From Tridacna crocea (lineage: Eukaryota > Mollusca > Bivalvia > Cardiida > Cardiidae): a stretch of DNA of 64,000 bases. This document shows, piece by piece, positions 11,870 through 23,120 of the stretch. Within the stretch, counting starts at the first letter, position 1, and every line of letters begins with the position of its first letter. The DNA lies in assembly GCA_943736015.1 (NCBI GenBank), contig OX031069.1, positions 21,953,235 to 22,017,234 of the forward strand. Direction: 5' to 3'. The notes under the pieces were generated by a model. That model made no database searches and was not told where the DNA came from. It was given only the letters and a program-made list of their open reading frames with translations. Position numbers and translations under genes: made by a program.

Positions 11870-12700
11870 CTTTAAAATCACTAAATGGACTGTCCCTGTC
11901 TTTCTGAAGACACTAAACAGCTAATCAACCTTTTACCAAAGTATTTCGAGCGACCCGTGTAAAAAGGGGACAGACGTGCTGATTTGCCCCACTGTCTGTT
12001 ATTTGTCTCACTTTCTCAACCTTAACACATTCCCCCCCCCCCCCCCCTTTCAAAAAACCGAAAACTGAAAGTAATCAGTATGTAGTTCATAAACATCTAT
12101 GAAAAAAAACAAATTTTCAAAGTGTGAGAGAAAATATTTGAGGAAAAAAGGAAGGGCTTGCAACATACATCATACATCTCTTCCTATTTCAACAATAAGT
12201 TTTTTTTACTTTTTCAAAGACCATTACAACCATTTGACCCATGTTTATTCAATCGTCTCCATATGCTAAGTATCTGGAAGAGTCCAAAGTGTTGTCGTCG
12301 GGTGAAAACATTCGCAGTAACTATTTAAAACCCTATGCAACATAACCCAAGTTTTTACGACTCTTAGAAATATATTTTTTTAAGAATGTTGCTGAAAAAG
12401 GTTAAAGTTCTCCTTTTCCCTTGCTATATCCTTCCTAAAGAAAATTTCATTTTTAAGCCACATTCAAATTGTTATCTGTTATTCCAATTTGGGCAAGTCT
12501 CAAATTTTTATTTCGTAAAGAGTTGGTGAAAGATTCAGTGTTATAAAACATGGGGTGTGGGGGGATAACATCAATATACCTGCAATAGACCTTTCCTAAT
12601 TTTATGTCTGATTATTCAACAAATGTTTGCGTAATTCTGTAGCTAAGTTTGTAACATACAGGCTCGAAGTCCAGGAATCTGTGGTTTGATTTATTTAAAC
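11870..12700. other. Non-coding with poly-C tract
   Basis: Contains a C16 run at 12032-12047. Otherwise AT-rich spacer with no recognisable gene or element. Confidence 0.4.
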
Positions 12701-12702
12701 TA

Positions 12703-12930
12703 TTAACCCATTACCACACAATCCCTACTTTTAATGACCCTGAGAAAATGGCCCTCTGAAAACATTGTGAGAAAAGGAGAAAATGCTGGTAACCAGAATT
12801 TTCTCCTTTTCCCACAATGTTTTCTACCTGTTCAGGAACAAGTATTATCATTAAAAAACATGTGAATTGTCCTCTGTGAATTCTATCAATGAAGACCAAT
12901 TTGAAATTCTGCTGTGTGGTAAAGGGTTAA
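12703..12930 (+). mobile_element. Hairpin MITE family A
   Basis: Complete 228-bp copy. TTAACCCATTACCACACA at the left, GTGTGGTAAAGGGTTAA at the right, full central palindrome with one arm mismatch (gtgagaaaag). Confidence 0.9.
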
Positions 12931-13783
12931 TGTGATAATTTTTCCAAAAATTTGTTCCAGAATCTGCTAAAAGACAGAGACCGTCTACCAAAAAAAAAAC
13001 TGGGACATCAAACATTTTGAATTTATAGCAAAAATCTTAACTTTGAAATAACATTTTTAAAAATCTTTATAGTTGCATGTTTGCCATGTTCCTGTTTGAA
13101 CTACCTTATAAGTTGACTATCGTAATAACAAAGTTTAATTCAAATTTCAAACCTTCCATTCCCTCTAGAAGAAAAGATGTTACAGATTCATTTTCAGGAA
13201 GCGAATACGTGCTATACTTATTTTCATTGAAAAGCTAGTCAAGGGTTAGCTGGGTGTACGTTTGATCTCGGTGTTTCACCGTCAAAGTGGATGATCTATT
13301 TGAAAAGCTGCTGTGTTCTTTTTAGGCACCGACTAGTTAACACACACGTGTCATAACTAAGTGTTTATCCCGTTTAGTCTTATGTTGATCACTTGTAAAG
13401 GTTTGGAATTGTTAAAAGCTGTGATGGAGGGTAAGTCTGTTCTAATTACTGGCGCCAAAAGATGCATTTTTCTGCCTGAACATTTTTTTTCAAATGCATT
13501 ATGTAACCTGGGTTAACAAGTCCCACTTTAAACAGTATATTTGCACTAATTTCTTTAGGATATGGAGAGGGGTATTTGTTTCAGTTAAACCTTATCTTAC
13601 TAAATATATTAAATGCCACTTTTAAAGCCGATAGTAAAACCTCAAAAAGTTATTTCAAAGGAATAGCTTGAGGAAAAATATCTCCTGATTGGATAGTGTA
13701 GATCTAGGATCAGACTTCACGTTCTTCCTGTTGTGATCTGAATCTATATTGTCTGCAAAAGGTCATTGAGTCGCACTTGGTAG

Positions 13784-13877
13784 CTAGGTTGGCGTTACCG
13801 ATCGCCAAAATCGCCATTGGCGATTAAATCTTATTGCTGGCGACTAAAAACAAGGAAAGTGCCGATATTGGCGATTG
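13784..13877. repeat. Inverted repeat arm, CTAGGTTGGCG type
   Basis: CTAGGTTGGCGTTACCGATC followed by a small palindrome AATCGCCATTGGCGATT. The same ~95 bp occurs inverted at 22810-22903. A shorter inverse of CTAGGTTGGCG also occurs at about 14698-14712, so 13784-14712 may be one small element with ~11-bp TIRs. Confidence 0.6.
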
Positions 13878-14281
13878 TAAAAAATGTGATCAGAGAAAAT
13901 GGCCGACTGTCAAGTTGTTATCAGGATTGTATATTGAACACTTTCCAAACTGTGAAATCGGCCTACGCCAAATTGATTATCATATAGATATCGGCTATCC
14001 TAAGCTCTTAAACCCTTGTATCTCCCTTAGGCCTAACTATCCGATAGACCAAGACCTAATTACCCTTTTCCTAGAATTAATGATAGCCTTCTTCCTCAGG
14101 ATTGTTCAAACTGAGGATATACGATCCCTGGTGTGGTGAAAGGTTAAGCCTGATTAAAATGCACATTTTATTTTCTTTTATGGAACTTTTTGATCATTCA
14201 ACAGCCTATAAGCATAGGAATTTGTAGCTGACTTTCAATACGTGGCTCTCTCATGTATGTAATGAGACCATCAAAAATATC

Positions 14282-14511
14282 TTAACCCATTACCACACGA
14301 CAATATTTTAGACTGGTCCAAATTGAAAGCATTTGCAGACGACAAAATAGAAGTGACATAAAATTTGAAATTTGTTTTGTGAAGAGTAGAAAACATAGTG
14401 GGAAAAGGAGAAAGTGCTGGTTACCAGCATTTTCTCCTTTTCCCACAATGTTTTCCAAAGCCTTTTTTCTCAGGGGATGTCAAAAGTAGGGATTGTGTGG
14501 TAATGGGTTAA
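14282..14511 (-). mobile_element. Hairpin MITE family A
   Basis: Complete copy with TTAA at both ends and an almost perfect core. Reverse orientation, with the 'ttttagactggtccaaattgaaa' arm at the left. Confidence 0.92.
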
Positions 14512-14729
14512 AAGAAGAACGACTTAAAAATTATATCAGTGATGCAAAGCTGTAGATCTAGATTTATATTTACCATACAGGACTCATTGCCATGAAATAC
14601 TCAGAAATGACACTAAGTAAAACTTTAAAAGTGATTAGGCTCACAGATTGATGCCGGGTTTTGACGGACAAAACTTTTGGCTACTAAAAATTTTTGGCTG
14701 GCGCCAACCTAGGGTAGCCAAAGGGTTAA

Positions 14730-15600
14730 TGCAGTCTGTATACAAAAAGCTGTATCAACACGCCCGGCAGGAGACCGCGCTTATAAATGATACCGCTTTC
14801 CTCTCTGAAGTCTACGGAAAAATTGATAAAACAACAGTTCTTTTTTGTTTGTATCTTCGAAAAAGATAATTGATGAAACTAACGGCACGGCCGTTTTAGG
14901 TTGTTTATTTATCGCGTTTAGTGTGTAATCCATTTAAAAAATATGACACTTTCACTATTCGGGTATATACAGGATTGGGAAAAATTGTCGGATGGAAAGG
15001 GAAGTAACTTGTGGTGATGCGTCGGTAACGGTATTTGGCAAATGGTCTATTACCTTGATCTATAAATATTCATGAGCAAACAAATGGTGTAGCGTGTAAT
15101 TATAGGACCAACAAGTCATGGAACGAATTGGTTTTGGAACGAAAAAGCCCAAGGTCAGTTGGCAAATTTGTATCATTTTGCGAGAAACTAGTTTCAATCA
15201 AAAATCAGAATCGAGAGAGATTAGTATAAGTTGTAAGAACTTGTTTCTCAATCGATGTAAAATAAATATGTTTAAACTAACGATCGATAGCCTCGCCCAA
15301 TGTATTTTAATATGCCATTTCAAATTACATATTTGAGTGACACCGTAAGAGTCATTTGCCTGAGAAAAAATGAGTTTAAGTGGGTTTATTTCCTTCGGTT
15401 TTGCACAAAATGGTTGAACTAAAACTCTACAAAGTTTGGGTACGCTGTCTCGGTATAGACTCGGTATAGACACTAAAGAGTTTAGGTACGCTATGACAAA
15501 ATGGATACGCTGGCATATGTAGAATTATGTATCATATAGAAGATCTGCAAATCAAGATTTAACCTGAAATGTCGTCCTAGATAGCTGCAAATTATGAAGA
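14730..15600. other. Non-coding with repeat R3 fragment
   Basis: At 15210-15275 lies 'gagagattagtataagttgt' followed by 'tttctcaatcgatgtaaaat'. The same words recur inverted at about 31100-31165 and near 38885-38950, so this is a dispersed repeat. No gene is supported. Confidence 0.5.
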
Positions 15601-15603
15601 AAA

Positions 15604-15767
15604 TGGCAATATTCATGTATTTAAATTTAACTACTTTATGCCAAGTTTTATATTCTTGCGCTAAAGTCCAGGACCTTTCGGAGGTTGGCAATATTCATGT
15701 ATTTAAATTTAACTACTTTATGCCAAGTTTTATATTCTTGCGCTAAAGTCCAGGACCTTTCGGAGGT
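15604..15767. repeat. Exact 82-bp tandem duplication
   Basis: Two adjacent 82-base units (15604-15685 and 15686-15767), each starting 'tggcaatattcatg' and ending 'tttcggaggt', read as identical. Either a very recent duplication or an assembly artefact. Confidence 0.9.
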
Positions 15768-16132
15768 TGATTAATTTATCAGTGTCACTGACGACCGACT
15801 TGTTTTGAAAAGGACTGAGTTATTACACTTGAAATTACGTTTTTCAGCCCGTCTGGCTTTTTTTGCGATAAAAGAGCATACAATCATTGCTTTGTCTGTT
15901 TGTATGTGGTTAGGACAGAGAACGTAGTAATGATACTCCAAAGCGTTTGAAGCATTTTCAAGCTACAAACATCCGCGATATTCCGGCAAGATTTAAGCCG
16001 GAACAACTTGAACGATGGAGTATTAGATTCAGGGTACAAAATAAGATACATGGTTATCAAAATTCAATCTTGAACTCATTGTGGTATAAATACCACAAAA
16101 AAATTATAGCAATCATGGGAATTTAACTGATT

Positions 16133-16450
16133 CTTACTTCTTGAACCTGGAGAGCAATAATGTTATGAGGCACCTTCCAGCCGAACCCAATATCTCTATA
16201 CATACATCCAGAAACAAGATGCCGCAGCGCAATCGCTAATTTCATCCCTGTTTCAATGGGTAATCTGTATTTGTTGCGCTTTTTCTCAGGCCCTCTTGAT
16301 CGAGAATCTCATCAAATATTTCAGGTGACATTCTAATGAAGTTGATTAACGAGCATTGGTCCTTTCATCGTAATTCAACCATCAGTTGGTCATACAGACT
16401 GACCTGACACCTCTGCGGCGGGCCAAGCCAAGCCCTGGACCTCTACCTGC
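16133..16450 (-). pseudogene. PIF/Harbinger transposase, N-terminal part (decayed)
   Basis: Minus-strand translation gives SLYDQLMVELR-stop-KDQ, then INFIRMSPEIFDEILDQ, and after a one-base frame change KKRNKYRLPIETGMKLAIAL, then RHLVSGCMYRDIGFGWKVP. This is the N-terminal region of PIF/Harbinger transposases (Y-LM-ELR, F-RM-P--F-E-L, then the helix-turn-helix region with L-IALR-L-TG--YR-I). One nonsense codon and one frameshift make it non-functional. The reading ends at 'caagaa' followed by GTAAGA, which could be a splice donor or simply the break. No catalytic DDE middle is seen nearby. The C-terminal piece at 8695-9180 lies downstream in the right order but 7 kb away, so they are either two degenerate copies or one element split by insertions. 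Confidence 0.8.
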
Positions 16451-17074
16451 GCCGCCTCCGTCACCTTGCTCTATTTTGAGCAAGACGTTGCATGGCCAGA
16501 TTAGCATCTAGCAGGCCAATCTGGGCCTGCCTGGGTGCGGCTTGACACTGTATTTGAATGCAAGCATGATACTCCACTGTCTATGGTCTTCTCAGGTAGC
16601 GTACCAGAACAAAATTAGACATTGACACAGGCTAACTACATTTTAATATTCCATAGAAAGTGTGTGTCAATAGTAATAGTTTGGTTTCCACCCACTACTT
16701 GAACTTTTGTATGCGTTAGTTGTCTGTCAAAAGTCCCTTATTCGTCTGATCGAGGCCCAGGACCACTGGACTTTAACTGATATAAACTGGATAAGTACAG
16801 GAGGTGTAACGCACAAGTATCAGACAAACCGTATAATAAAGGATGAAGACTGTACATTAAATGGATGTCTCTGTCCATTTTGTTCAGTGGAAAGTTTTGA
16901 GCATGCTCAAAACTTCCAACCGGACGGAACGGACATCAACAGTAAAGTATTGTAAAGTTTGGTTGGTAGTGTTTCTACTTATCGGCCCGTGGAGCGATAC
17001 AGGGCTGTCGTAGCCATCTTGTTCTATTAATCTTTTATAGAGAGTTTACAGAAAGGTCAGTTACTTACTATCAA

Positions 17075-17440
17075 ACTGTTGAGTACACTGAAGTAGTATT
17101 TGTCAAGGGATCCATTGTGTGGAATTAATAATTTAAAAGAAAAAGAGAAATGATTTCAAATATTGGCTTGAAATTCAACCTATAGCAAATAAATACCTTT
17201 TCATTTGTGCTTGAAGGTAAAATACTCAAAACAAAAATAGGATTGTTTGTGTATTGGTGGTCTCCCTTTGATCATCAGGCAGAGAGAGGAGTGATGTCTC
17301 TTGACAGTAGAATGCATGATGGACAGTGAGAGAAATCATATGAATAAATCGAATAAAATTCAGTTTGTATTTGAAAACTATGATTTTGACATATCTTTGG
17401 TCATTAACATTTAAATCCCAACATTACAAAAGAAATAATT
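17075..17440. repeat. Dispersed repeat R1, copy 2
   Basis: Diverged counterpart of 9232-9600 over ~365 bp in the same orientation relative to the nearby Harbinger fragment. Confidence 0.7.
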
Positions 17441-17520
17441 ATTTGTAATAAAATGAAATTGGCTATAGATCTATTTATTATATTCCCATCAGTAAATTAA
17501 CAGGATTTTTTAGTGTATTT

Positions 17521-17606
17521 TCAGCTCACCCAAGTACAAACAGCTCAAGGTGATCTTTTGTGATCGCTCAGTGTCCATGGTGCATTGTCGGTTGTTCACA
17601 ATTTCT
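17521..17606. repeat. Remnant of Helentron-like head next to a MITE
   Basis: 'agctcaaggtgatcttttg' and 'tgatcgctcagtgtccatgg' lead into a MITE. The same order and junction occur at 33110-33177, so fragment plus MITE appear to have been copied together. Confidence 0.6.
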
Positions 17607-17829
17607 TCAACCCAAATAATCCCTGGTTTTTACGACCTCGAGATAGAAGCCTTTTGAAAACATTGTGGGAAAAGGAGAAAATGCTGATAACCAGCATTTT
17701 CTCCTTTTCCCACAATGTTTATTACTCTGCCGGAAACAAATTTCAATTTTTGAGTTATGTTTATTTTGCTGTCTGCAAGTGCTTTCAATTTGGACCAGTC
17801 TAAAATTTAGTTGTTTGGTAAAGGGTTAA
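17607..17829 (+). mobile_element. Hairpin MITE family A
   Basis: Full-length copy whose left TTAA has mutated to TCAA. Left end 'cccaaataatccctgg' differs from most copies but matches 33177. Core palindrome is perfect. Confidence 0.9.
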
Positions 17830-18142
17830 ACGTTAAAGAGGCAATAATACTCATTTTAAGCCAGTTTTAACTCATTTTGTTTTTATTTTATCAAAATATA
17901 GTCATTCTTATATATCTATGCCAAATATTGCACCTGACGGTTGCAAGGTTGCTTAGATTACGCCTGATAGAAAATGCATTTCGCGGACTTGCGGCCTTCA
18001 ATGTAAACAGACTGGTCGTTTCCGAATTTTGAATCGAAGATTTTCGATATCCTTTATACACTCGGGTAGATTCGTATGATGATCATGCATACTGTAACGT
18101 GACTTTATTTGACCTTGGCCTTGATGCGGTAAATAAAGGAAA

Positions 18143-18196
18143 ATGGATGCTTCTCTGTTGCAGCCTCTATTTTTAGACGGAGATCGAGGCCTATAT
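18143..18196 (+). CDS. Candidate short first coding exon
   Basis: ATG in good context (A at -3, G at +4) opens an 18-codon frame reading MDASLLQPLFLDGDRGLY that runs straight into a consensus donor GTAAGT at 18197, phase 0. The following 18230-18320 is locally GC-rich. I do not recognise the peptide and cannot find a second exon. Chance occurrence is quite possible. Confidence 0.2.
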
Positions 18197-18466
18197 GTAA
18201 GTGTTACACCGTATCCGACTCTGGGCGGAAACCAGCGATAAATTTCCGTGAGTCACCGCCATTGTTTACAGCTTCGATCGTCAGCCAGTTTTCTTCTGGC
18301 CAATTTTAGGTTTTTCACACAAACCCCCGTGTTTCTTTTTTCATTTACACGATATATGTCAGTAATTTATCCTTGTGTACACAAAGGACAGATTTCTGTA
18401 CCATTCTATTTTTCTTTTTGAAATTTAACAGCGTTTCTGCTCACCGGCTGTAGACAGGCATCTTTA

Positions 18467-19262
18467 AGCTTCTTCTATGTTGCCATCCTACCAAAACTTA
18501 CTTTGACTTTTTATAGTATCTCTATTACTGTTGAAGATATTTGCTCCAAACTTGAACAAATTGTTAATTATCAAAACCGCAACACACAATACAACACACA
18601 ACATCTGTCAAATTATTTTGGAGATGGTAAACAAGGCTGGTGTCAAAATACTTTAAATACTTAGTCTTGCGACAAGATCTATGCCTCTCTCATTCATCAC
18701 TGATCATAATTTTGACAATGGTTATGTGGGAAAACAGCCAGTGGCTTGATAAGAATATTGTTTGAGCACTGGTAAAAGAAACTGCAGGAAAGTATGGATA
18801 GGTGCACTGGCTGCCATGATATAATTGAATAATGTTGAAAAATGTCATTAGGTAAACAAACAACCAATAATGCAGGTTGAACTGAATTTTTAAAAGATCT
18901 GCCACTGAGCTAAAGCACCTGCAAGAGATGGTCTTGTTATAAATATATTTACAGAATTTTGTTTCCGCTTTCAGAGAGGGTCACAATTATACTATACCAC
19001 AATATTACAACTACACGTTCATTAGAGGAACAGAGGACACAACTATCTGTTTAGACAGATAATAATACAGAAGGTAAGTTTGGCAATGAGTTTATTACCT
19101 CTGCTGTTTTATATGAGAACAAGGAATTATCGTCTTAGCCCTGGACAGTGTCTTCTATGTTGCCATCCTGCCAAAACTTTCTTTGACATTTTAAAATATC
19201 TCTATTACTTTTGAAGATATTTACTTTAAACTTGAACAAATTGTTTATTATCAAAATGGCAA
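18467..19262 (+). repeat. Dispersed repeat R2, near-complete copy
   Basis: One ~680-bp unit with ~100 bp of the same sequence repeated at both ends: 'cttctatgttgccatcct', then 'tatctctattact', then 'aacttgaacaaattgtt', at 18471-18580 and 19152-19245. This is a tandem or LTR-like direct repeat. It matches 41065-41716 at roughly 95% by eye. It contains no coding sequence and its class is unknown. Confidence 0.8.
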
Positions 19263-19268
19263 CTCATA

Positions 19269-19370
19269 AAAGTCTTTACTATACAATGACTACTTTTAAT
19301 GCCCTGGGAAGAAAGCCTTTGAAAATGTGGGAAAAGGAGAAAATGCAGATGACCAGCATTTTCTCCTTTT
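19269..19370 (+). mobile_element. Hairpin MITE family A, truncated
   Basis: Left arm and most of the core are present. It stops inside the core's T-run (ctcctttt), exactly where a Helentron-like head begins (tagctcacctgagc). The right half is not found downstream. Confidence 0.8.
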
Positions 19371-19450
19371 TAGCTCACCTGAGCACTAAGTGCTCAGAGT
19401 TAGCTATTGTGATCACTCACTGTCTCTCGTCGTCCGTCCGTGCTACTAAA
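19371..19450 (+). mobile_element. Helentron-like element, 5' head only
   Basis: TAGCTCACCTGAGCACTAAG followed by the inverse TGCTCAGAG forms the 5' hairpin, then a GTCGTCCGTCCGT tract. After ~80 bp the family sequence is lost. The body and 3' hairpin are absent. Confidence 0.7.
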
Positions 19451-19499
19451 AGTGAACTAGGGGCTTTTTAAGTCGTCTGGCAATATCCAAGGGGCCAAT

Positions 19500-20600
19500 T
19501 TTTATAAAGGGCCATGGCCCTCTGTAAAGTTGAGGAACGTGTAGTAGAGGGCCTAAGGAGTCATTCCAAATATGAATTAAGAAATGGCCCATTGTAAATG
19601 AAATGTGTCCAAATCGGTGACGGTTTGGACAGTCCAAAAAAAAATATCAAATTTGAGTTGTCTTTCTTGTCCTCAAACCCGAGTTGTCTCGCGTGTCGTC
19701 ATGGATACTTATTCACTTTGTCTGCGCATGCCGATACGATATGTAAAATATGTTTTCATTTCCGGTCTTCGTCACAGGTTAAGTGGTGCAAGACTAAACT
19801 GGTACCCGTTGTATCTCATGTAGACGTTGACACGGAGATCGATAACAGGCTGCCAGTTCAATGCAAGACATGGGTAGCGTGTTGCCGGAAGTTAATTTTA
19901 ATATTATGTATTTATTGTATTTTAAGCCAGTTTAATCTCCGTCTGTTCATAGTCTAAGATTCATGATTGATTTGAGGGTACCGTTATTCGCCAATGTATT
20001 CGGATAGAACTCTGTGTGAGTGGCCGAAATGAAAGGTAGCCTCGAATGTCCGTATTCTGTATTGATAAGGAAACCAACAGGATGAAATTAAGAATTAAGA
20101 CAACAGCATGGACTAGAAACTACTTGCTTTCAAAAAATAGATCTATCATTTCTGATCAGTTTCATGAAAAAAAAATCTTATATATTAATTTCAATGTTCG
20201 ATGTGCATGCAGTCGGCCTTCTTGAGAAAACATGGCGTGACCCAATTTCGGTAGCTCGGTAGTATTTACAGCAGAAAATCATAGGTCCTTGCATTTTTTT
20301 AAGGAGGAACACTATTTAGATATCACCGTGTTGTTAGAATAAGTGTCCGAAATAATAAGGGTAATATCTGACAAATTTCGATCTATTTATAGCACCGTGT
20401 CAGACGGGGTCAAACCTGTAGTTGATCTACAGTTTCAGCATGTTTTCAATCTTGAAACATGTACATGATCCGAGATCGGACAGCACGTTCTGTTTAGTCT
20501 GAAGTCTATCCGCCATCTTGCAGAGTAATTTTGAACATCCAAAAATGTAAAACAAGCCATCTGTCAGATTTCATGCCAATCGCCGGTACACCAGTATTTG
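19500..20600. other. Non-coding, nothing recognised
   Basis: No gene supported. The overlapping ORFs at 19598-19957 are in two frames and have no recognisable domain. Confidence 0.4.
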
Positions 20601-20630
20601 CAGTTAACCCTTTACCACGAAATCTCGAGT

Positions 20631-20858
20631 GTAACTCTTTAACACACAATCCCGAGTTTTAACGACCCTGAGCAAGAGGCCCTATGAAAACATTGTGGGA
20701 AAAGGAGAAAATGCTGGTAACATGCATTTTCCCCATTTCCCACAATGTTTTGTACCCTATCAAACACAAATTCCATCATTTGAACAACATTTAAATTGTC
20801 GTCTGCAAATGCTTTCAATTTGGACAAGTCTACATTTTTGTCGTGTGGTAATAATTAA
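20631..20858 (+). mobile_element. Hairpin MITE family A
   Basis: Copy with left end 'aactctttaacacacaatcc' and right end 'tcgtgtggtaataattaa'. A separate ~25-bp family head (ttaaccctttaccacg) sits just left at 20604, suggesting an older copy was disrupted. Confidence 0.85.
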
Positions 20859-21027
20859 GACCCCGAGGAAAAGGCGTTTTGAAAACATTGTTGGGAAAGG
20901 ATAAAATGCGGGCATTTTCTCGCATTTTATCCTTTTCCAGCAATTGTTTCTACTCATATGAAAGACAAATCCGTCATTTAAATTGTCGTTTGCATTTTCT
21001 TTTTTTTTTTTCAATTTAGACCAGTTT
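20855..21027 (+). mobile_element. Hairpin MITE family A, adjacent partial copy
   Basis: Starts at the TTAA that ends the previous copy and lacks the first ~25 bp. The core is rearranged ('gcgggcattttctcgcattt'), and the right end stops at 'tttagaccagtttttggc'. Confidence 0.75.
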
Positions 21028-21029
21028 TT

Positions 21030-22070
21030 GGCTTCCGATTCCGATAATCGATTGAGAAATCCGGGATTGATTGTAGTCGGTTGCTAAGCTGGCTTGGTGC
21101 CAAAACTTGAATTCTGGTTTATAGCGCTTGGTTTTGTCACTATTATTAATCACAATCTTGGATTAAACATAGTGGATAACAAACCCGAAAATTGGCTGAA
21201 AAATGAGAAACAAATCTTTGTCCATGAATGTCTTGACAAAAGTTGACAACTCGGCAAGCTTCCTGAGCCCGGGCTTTGAAATTTGAAATGACCTGTCTTT
21301 GACGATGAAAGATATCTGCCTAAATGTCAATCTGAGGCATGAAATTATCGTCTAGAACTTCATATAACCTAGCTTGCGTGCATCGGGCAGAAATACAGGT
21401 TGAACACGATCAGTATAAAATGCAAAGGACACCCGGATGACAAAGAAGCTGGCGAGTCATTTATGACAGAGTAACGAAGGTGTTATTCCTCTTATCTAGT
21501 GTAAAGTGACAGCTTTTTAAGTTACTTGCTATTTAAACTGACTAAATGATGTCAAATCATGTAGGAATACTTCTCCAGAAACTAATTGTGAAGAAAAAGT
21601 AGATCGCCAAAAAAGCGCGAAAACCCATAACACTACAATGAGCAGCGTGGCGTCGTCCGATCAGAGGGACTTCAAACTATCTTCTTATATTTAATAATGA
21701 ATTTTAAAAGTGAATTTGAACAAATTTCTTAGTAAAGCAATAAGCGGAAGCTAGAATTATGTTCATGAGTGGAAAAAAATGTTGTTTTATGAAATGAAAA
21801 TGGGGAGGGGAAGAGGGGTTGTCTGCAAATGTTTGAACTATTACGTATGTCTGATTCTTTTTTAACTCGTTTTGGAAATTATAAGGAACAAAATGAATGA
21901 TATTGATTAAAGCAGAAAACTAAATTGTAATATATTTCAATTGATTAAAGTGCAGAATACAACATCTTTATAAACTTAATACATGAAGACTATCATGTTT
22001 ACAATGTTGTGACAATATTTTAAGCAAAAAGACATTAAATGAAGTCTAAACCGATTGTACTATCAATAGC
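21030..22070. other. Non-coding with a small dispersed repeat
   Basis: 'cgatcagagggacttcaaac' and 'cttcttatatttaataatga' at 21657-21707 resemble 24548-24600. Otherwise no feature recognised. Confidence 0.4.
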
Positions 22071-22080
22071 TAGTTGGGTT

Positions 22081-22094
22081 TGCTCTTCCGATCT
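22081..22094 (+). other. 14-bp match to a sequencing adapter end
   Basis: TGCTCTTCCGATCT equals the 3' end of a common Illumina adapter as I know it. It may be chance or a trace of an untrimmed read at an assembly join. The adjacent 22177-22201 is a C25 run, another place where assemblies break. Confidence 0.35.
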
Positions 22095-22176
22095 CAAAGG
22101 GATATTCGATTGAGATTTTTAACCGATTGCCCAACACTAGTGCAAGCGTTCATTCTAAATATATACAATCGTTCTG

Positions 22177-22201
22177 CCCCCCCCCCCCCCCCCCCCCCCC
22201 C
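22177..22201. repeat. Poly-C tract (C25)
   Basis: An uninterrupted run of 25 C. Length is likely to be unreliable in the assembly. Confidence 0.9.
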
Positions 22202-22467
22202 AAATTTAACCTGCTGCAAGCAGACTGCCAGTCAACACGTAAATGACCTAGCAATAAGCTCATATCGTGCCTGCTTTTGCATTGGCTGATAATGCTTTTT
22301 TGCAGTTAGGAATGGGTCTTCCTTGAACAACTGGCCATTCGTGTCACATGTAAGCCTTTGTGTACTCGACAGGACAAAAAAAAAAAAAAATTTGGCTTGC
22401 AGCCATAATTAAGAATATGCGCTAGTTCGAAATTGAAATGGCAAAGTACTGATAAATAAAGAATAGA

Positions 22468-22597
22468 GACGAGGTTTAGTACTTAATAATTCTTTAAAAG
22501 ATCAGTCAAATTTATAAGAATCTTTCTGTGCAGCCGGCCAGTACAAAAAGATTCTTATAAATTTGATTGTCCGAATAATAAAGGCTAAACACCTCAT
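22468..22597. mobile_element. Fold-back element
   Basis: CAAATTTATAAGAATCTTT and its inverse form a stem of over 20 bp around a ~15-bp loop (22505-22565). Weaker pairing extends outward to GAGGTTTAGT / CTAAACACCTC. Resembles a small hairpin MITE. Target duplications are not evident. Confidence 0.6.
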
Positions 22598-22809
22598 TTG
22601 CTACCATTAAATATTTTGCAAATTCTTTCAATCTGGTCAAATCTGTGAAAATGTGCCGTCAGCTCAACAGCTATTTAAATTTCTGTATACCAGTCATTAA
22701 TTCATGCATCGCAAAAGATATTATCTGTGATACGTTTTTGATTTAATTCATCGGAAAAAATGTCTGTTTTGTCTTTCAAATGATCTAAGAAATTGATTTG
22801 TCCTTTCAA

Positions 22810-22903
22810 ACTTGGCCAATATCGGCACTTTCCTGGGTTTTATTCGCCTGTAATAAAATTTAATCGCCAATGGCGATCTTGGCGATCGGTAACGCCAACC
22901 TAG
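22810..22903. repeat. Inverted repeat arm paired with 13784-13877
   Basis: Reverse complement of the CTAGGTTGGCG block including the AATCGCCAATGGCGAT palindrome, with ~85% identity by eye over ~95 bp. Confidence 0.6.
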
Positions 22904-23120
22904 AATTATATTTAGGAAAACTGATTTTTTGGACAGTCCAGAGTAAGGAATGAAAAAATGATTATTATTTTTGAAAATAATTAATTTGAAAATTTTGGGT
23001 TCCCGAATACATTGGCGAATTACGATATTTTTTCAGGCGTATTGATTTATGCAGAATTCTGAAGAGCTAGTATTTTTTGTATTTCCGCTTTGCTAACGTA
23101 TATCTTCCAAAAATATTTTC

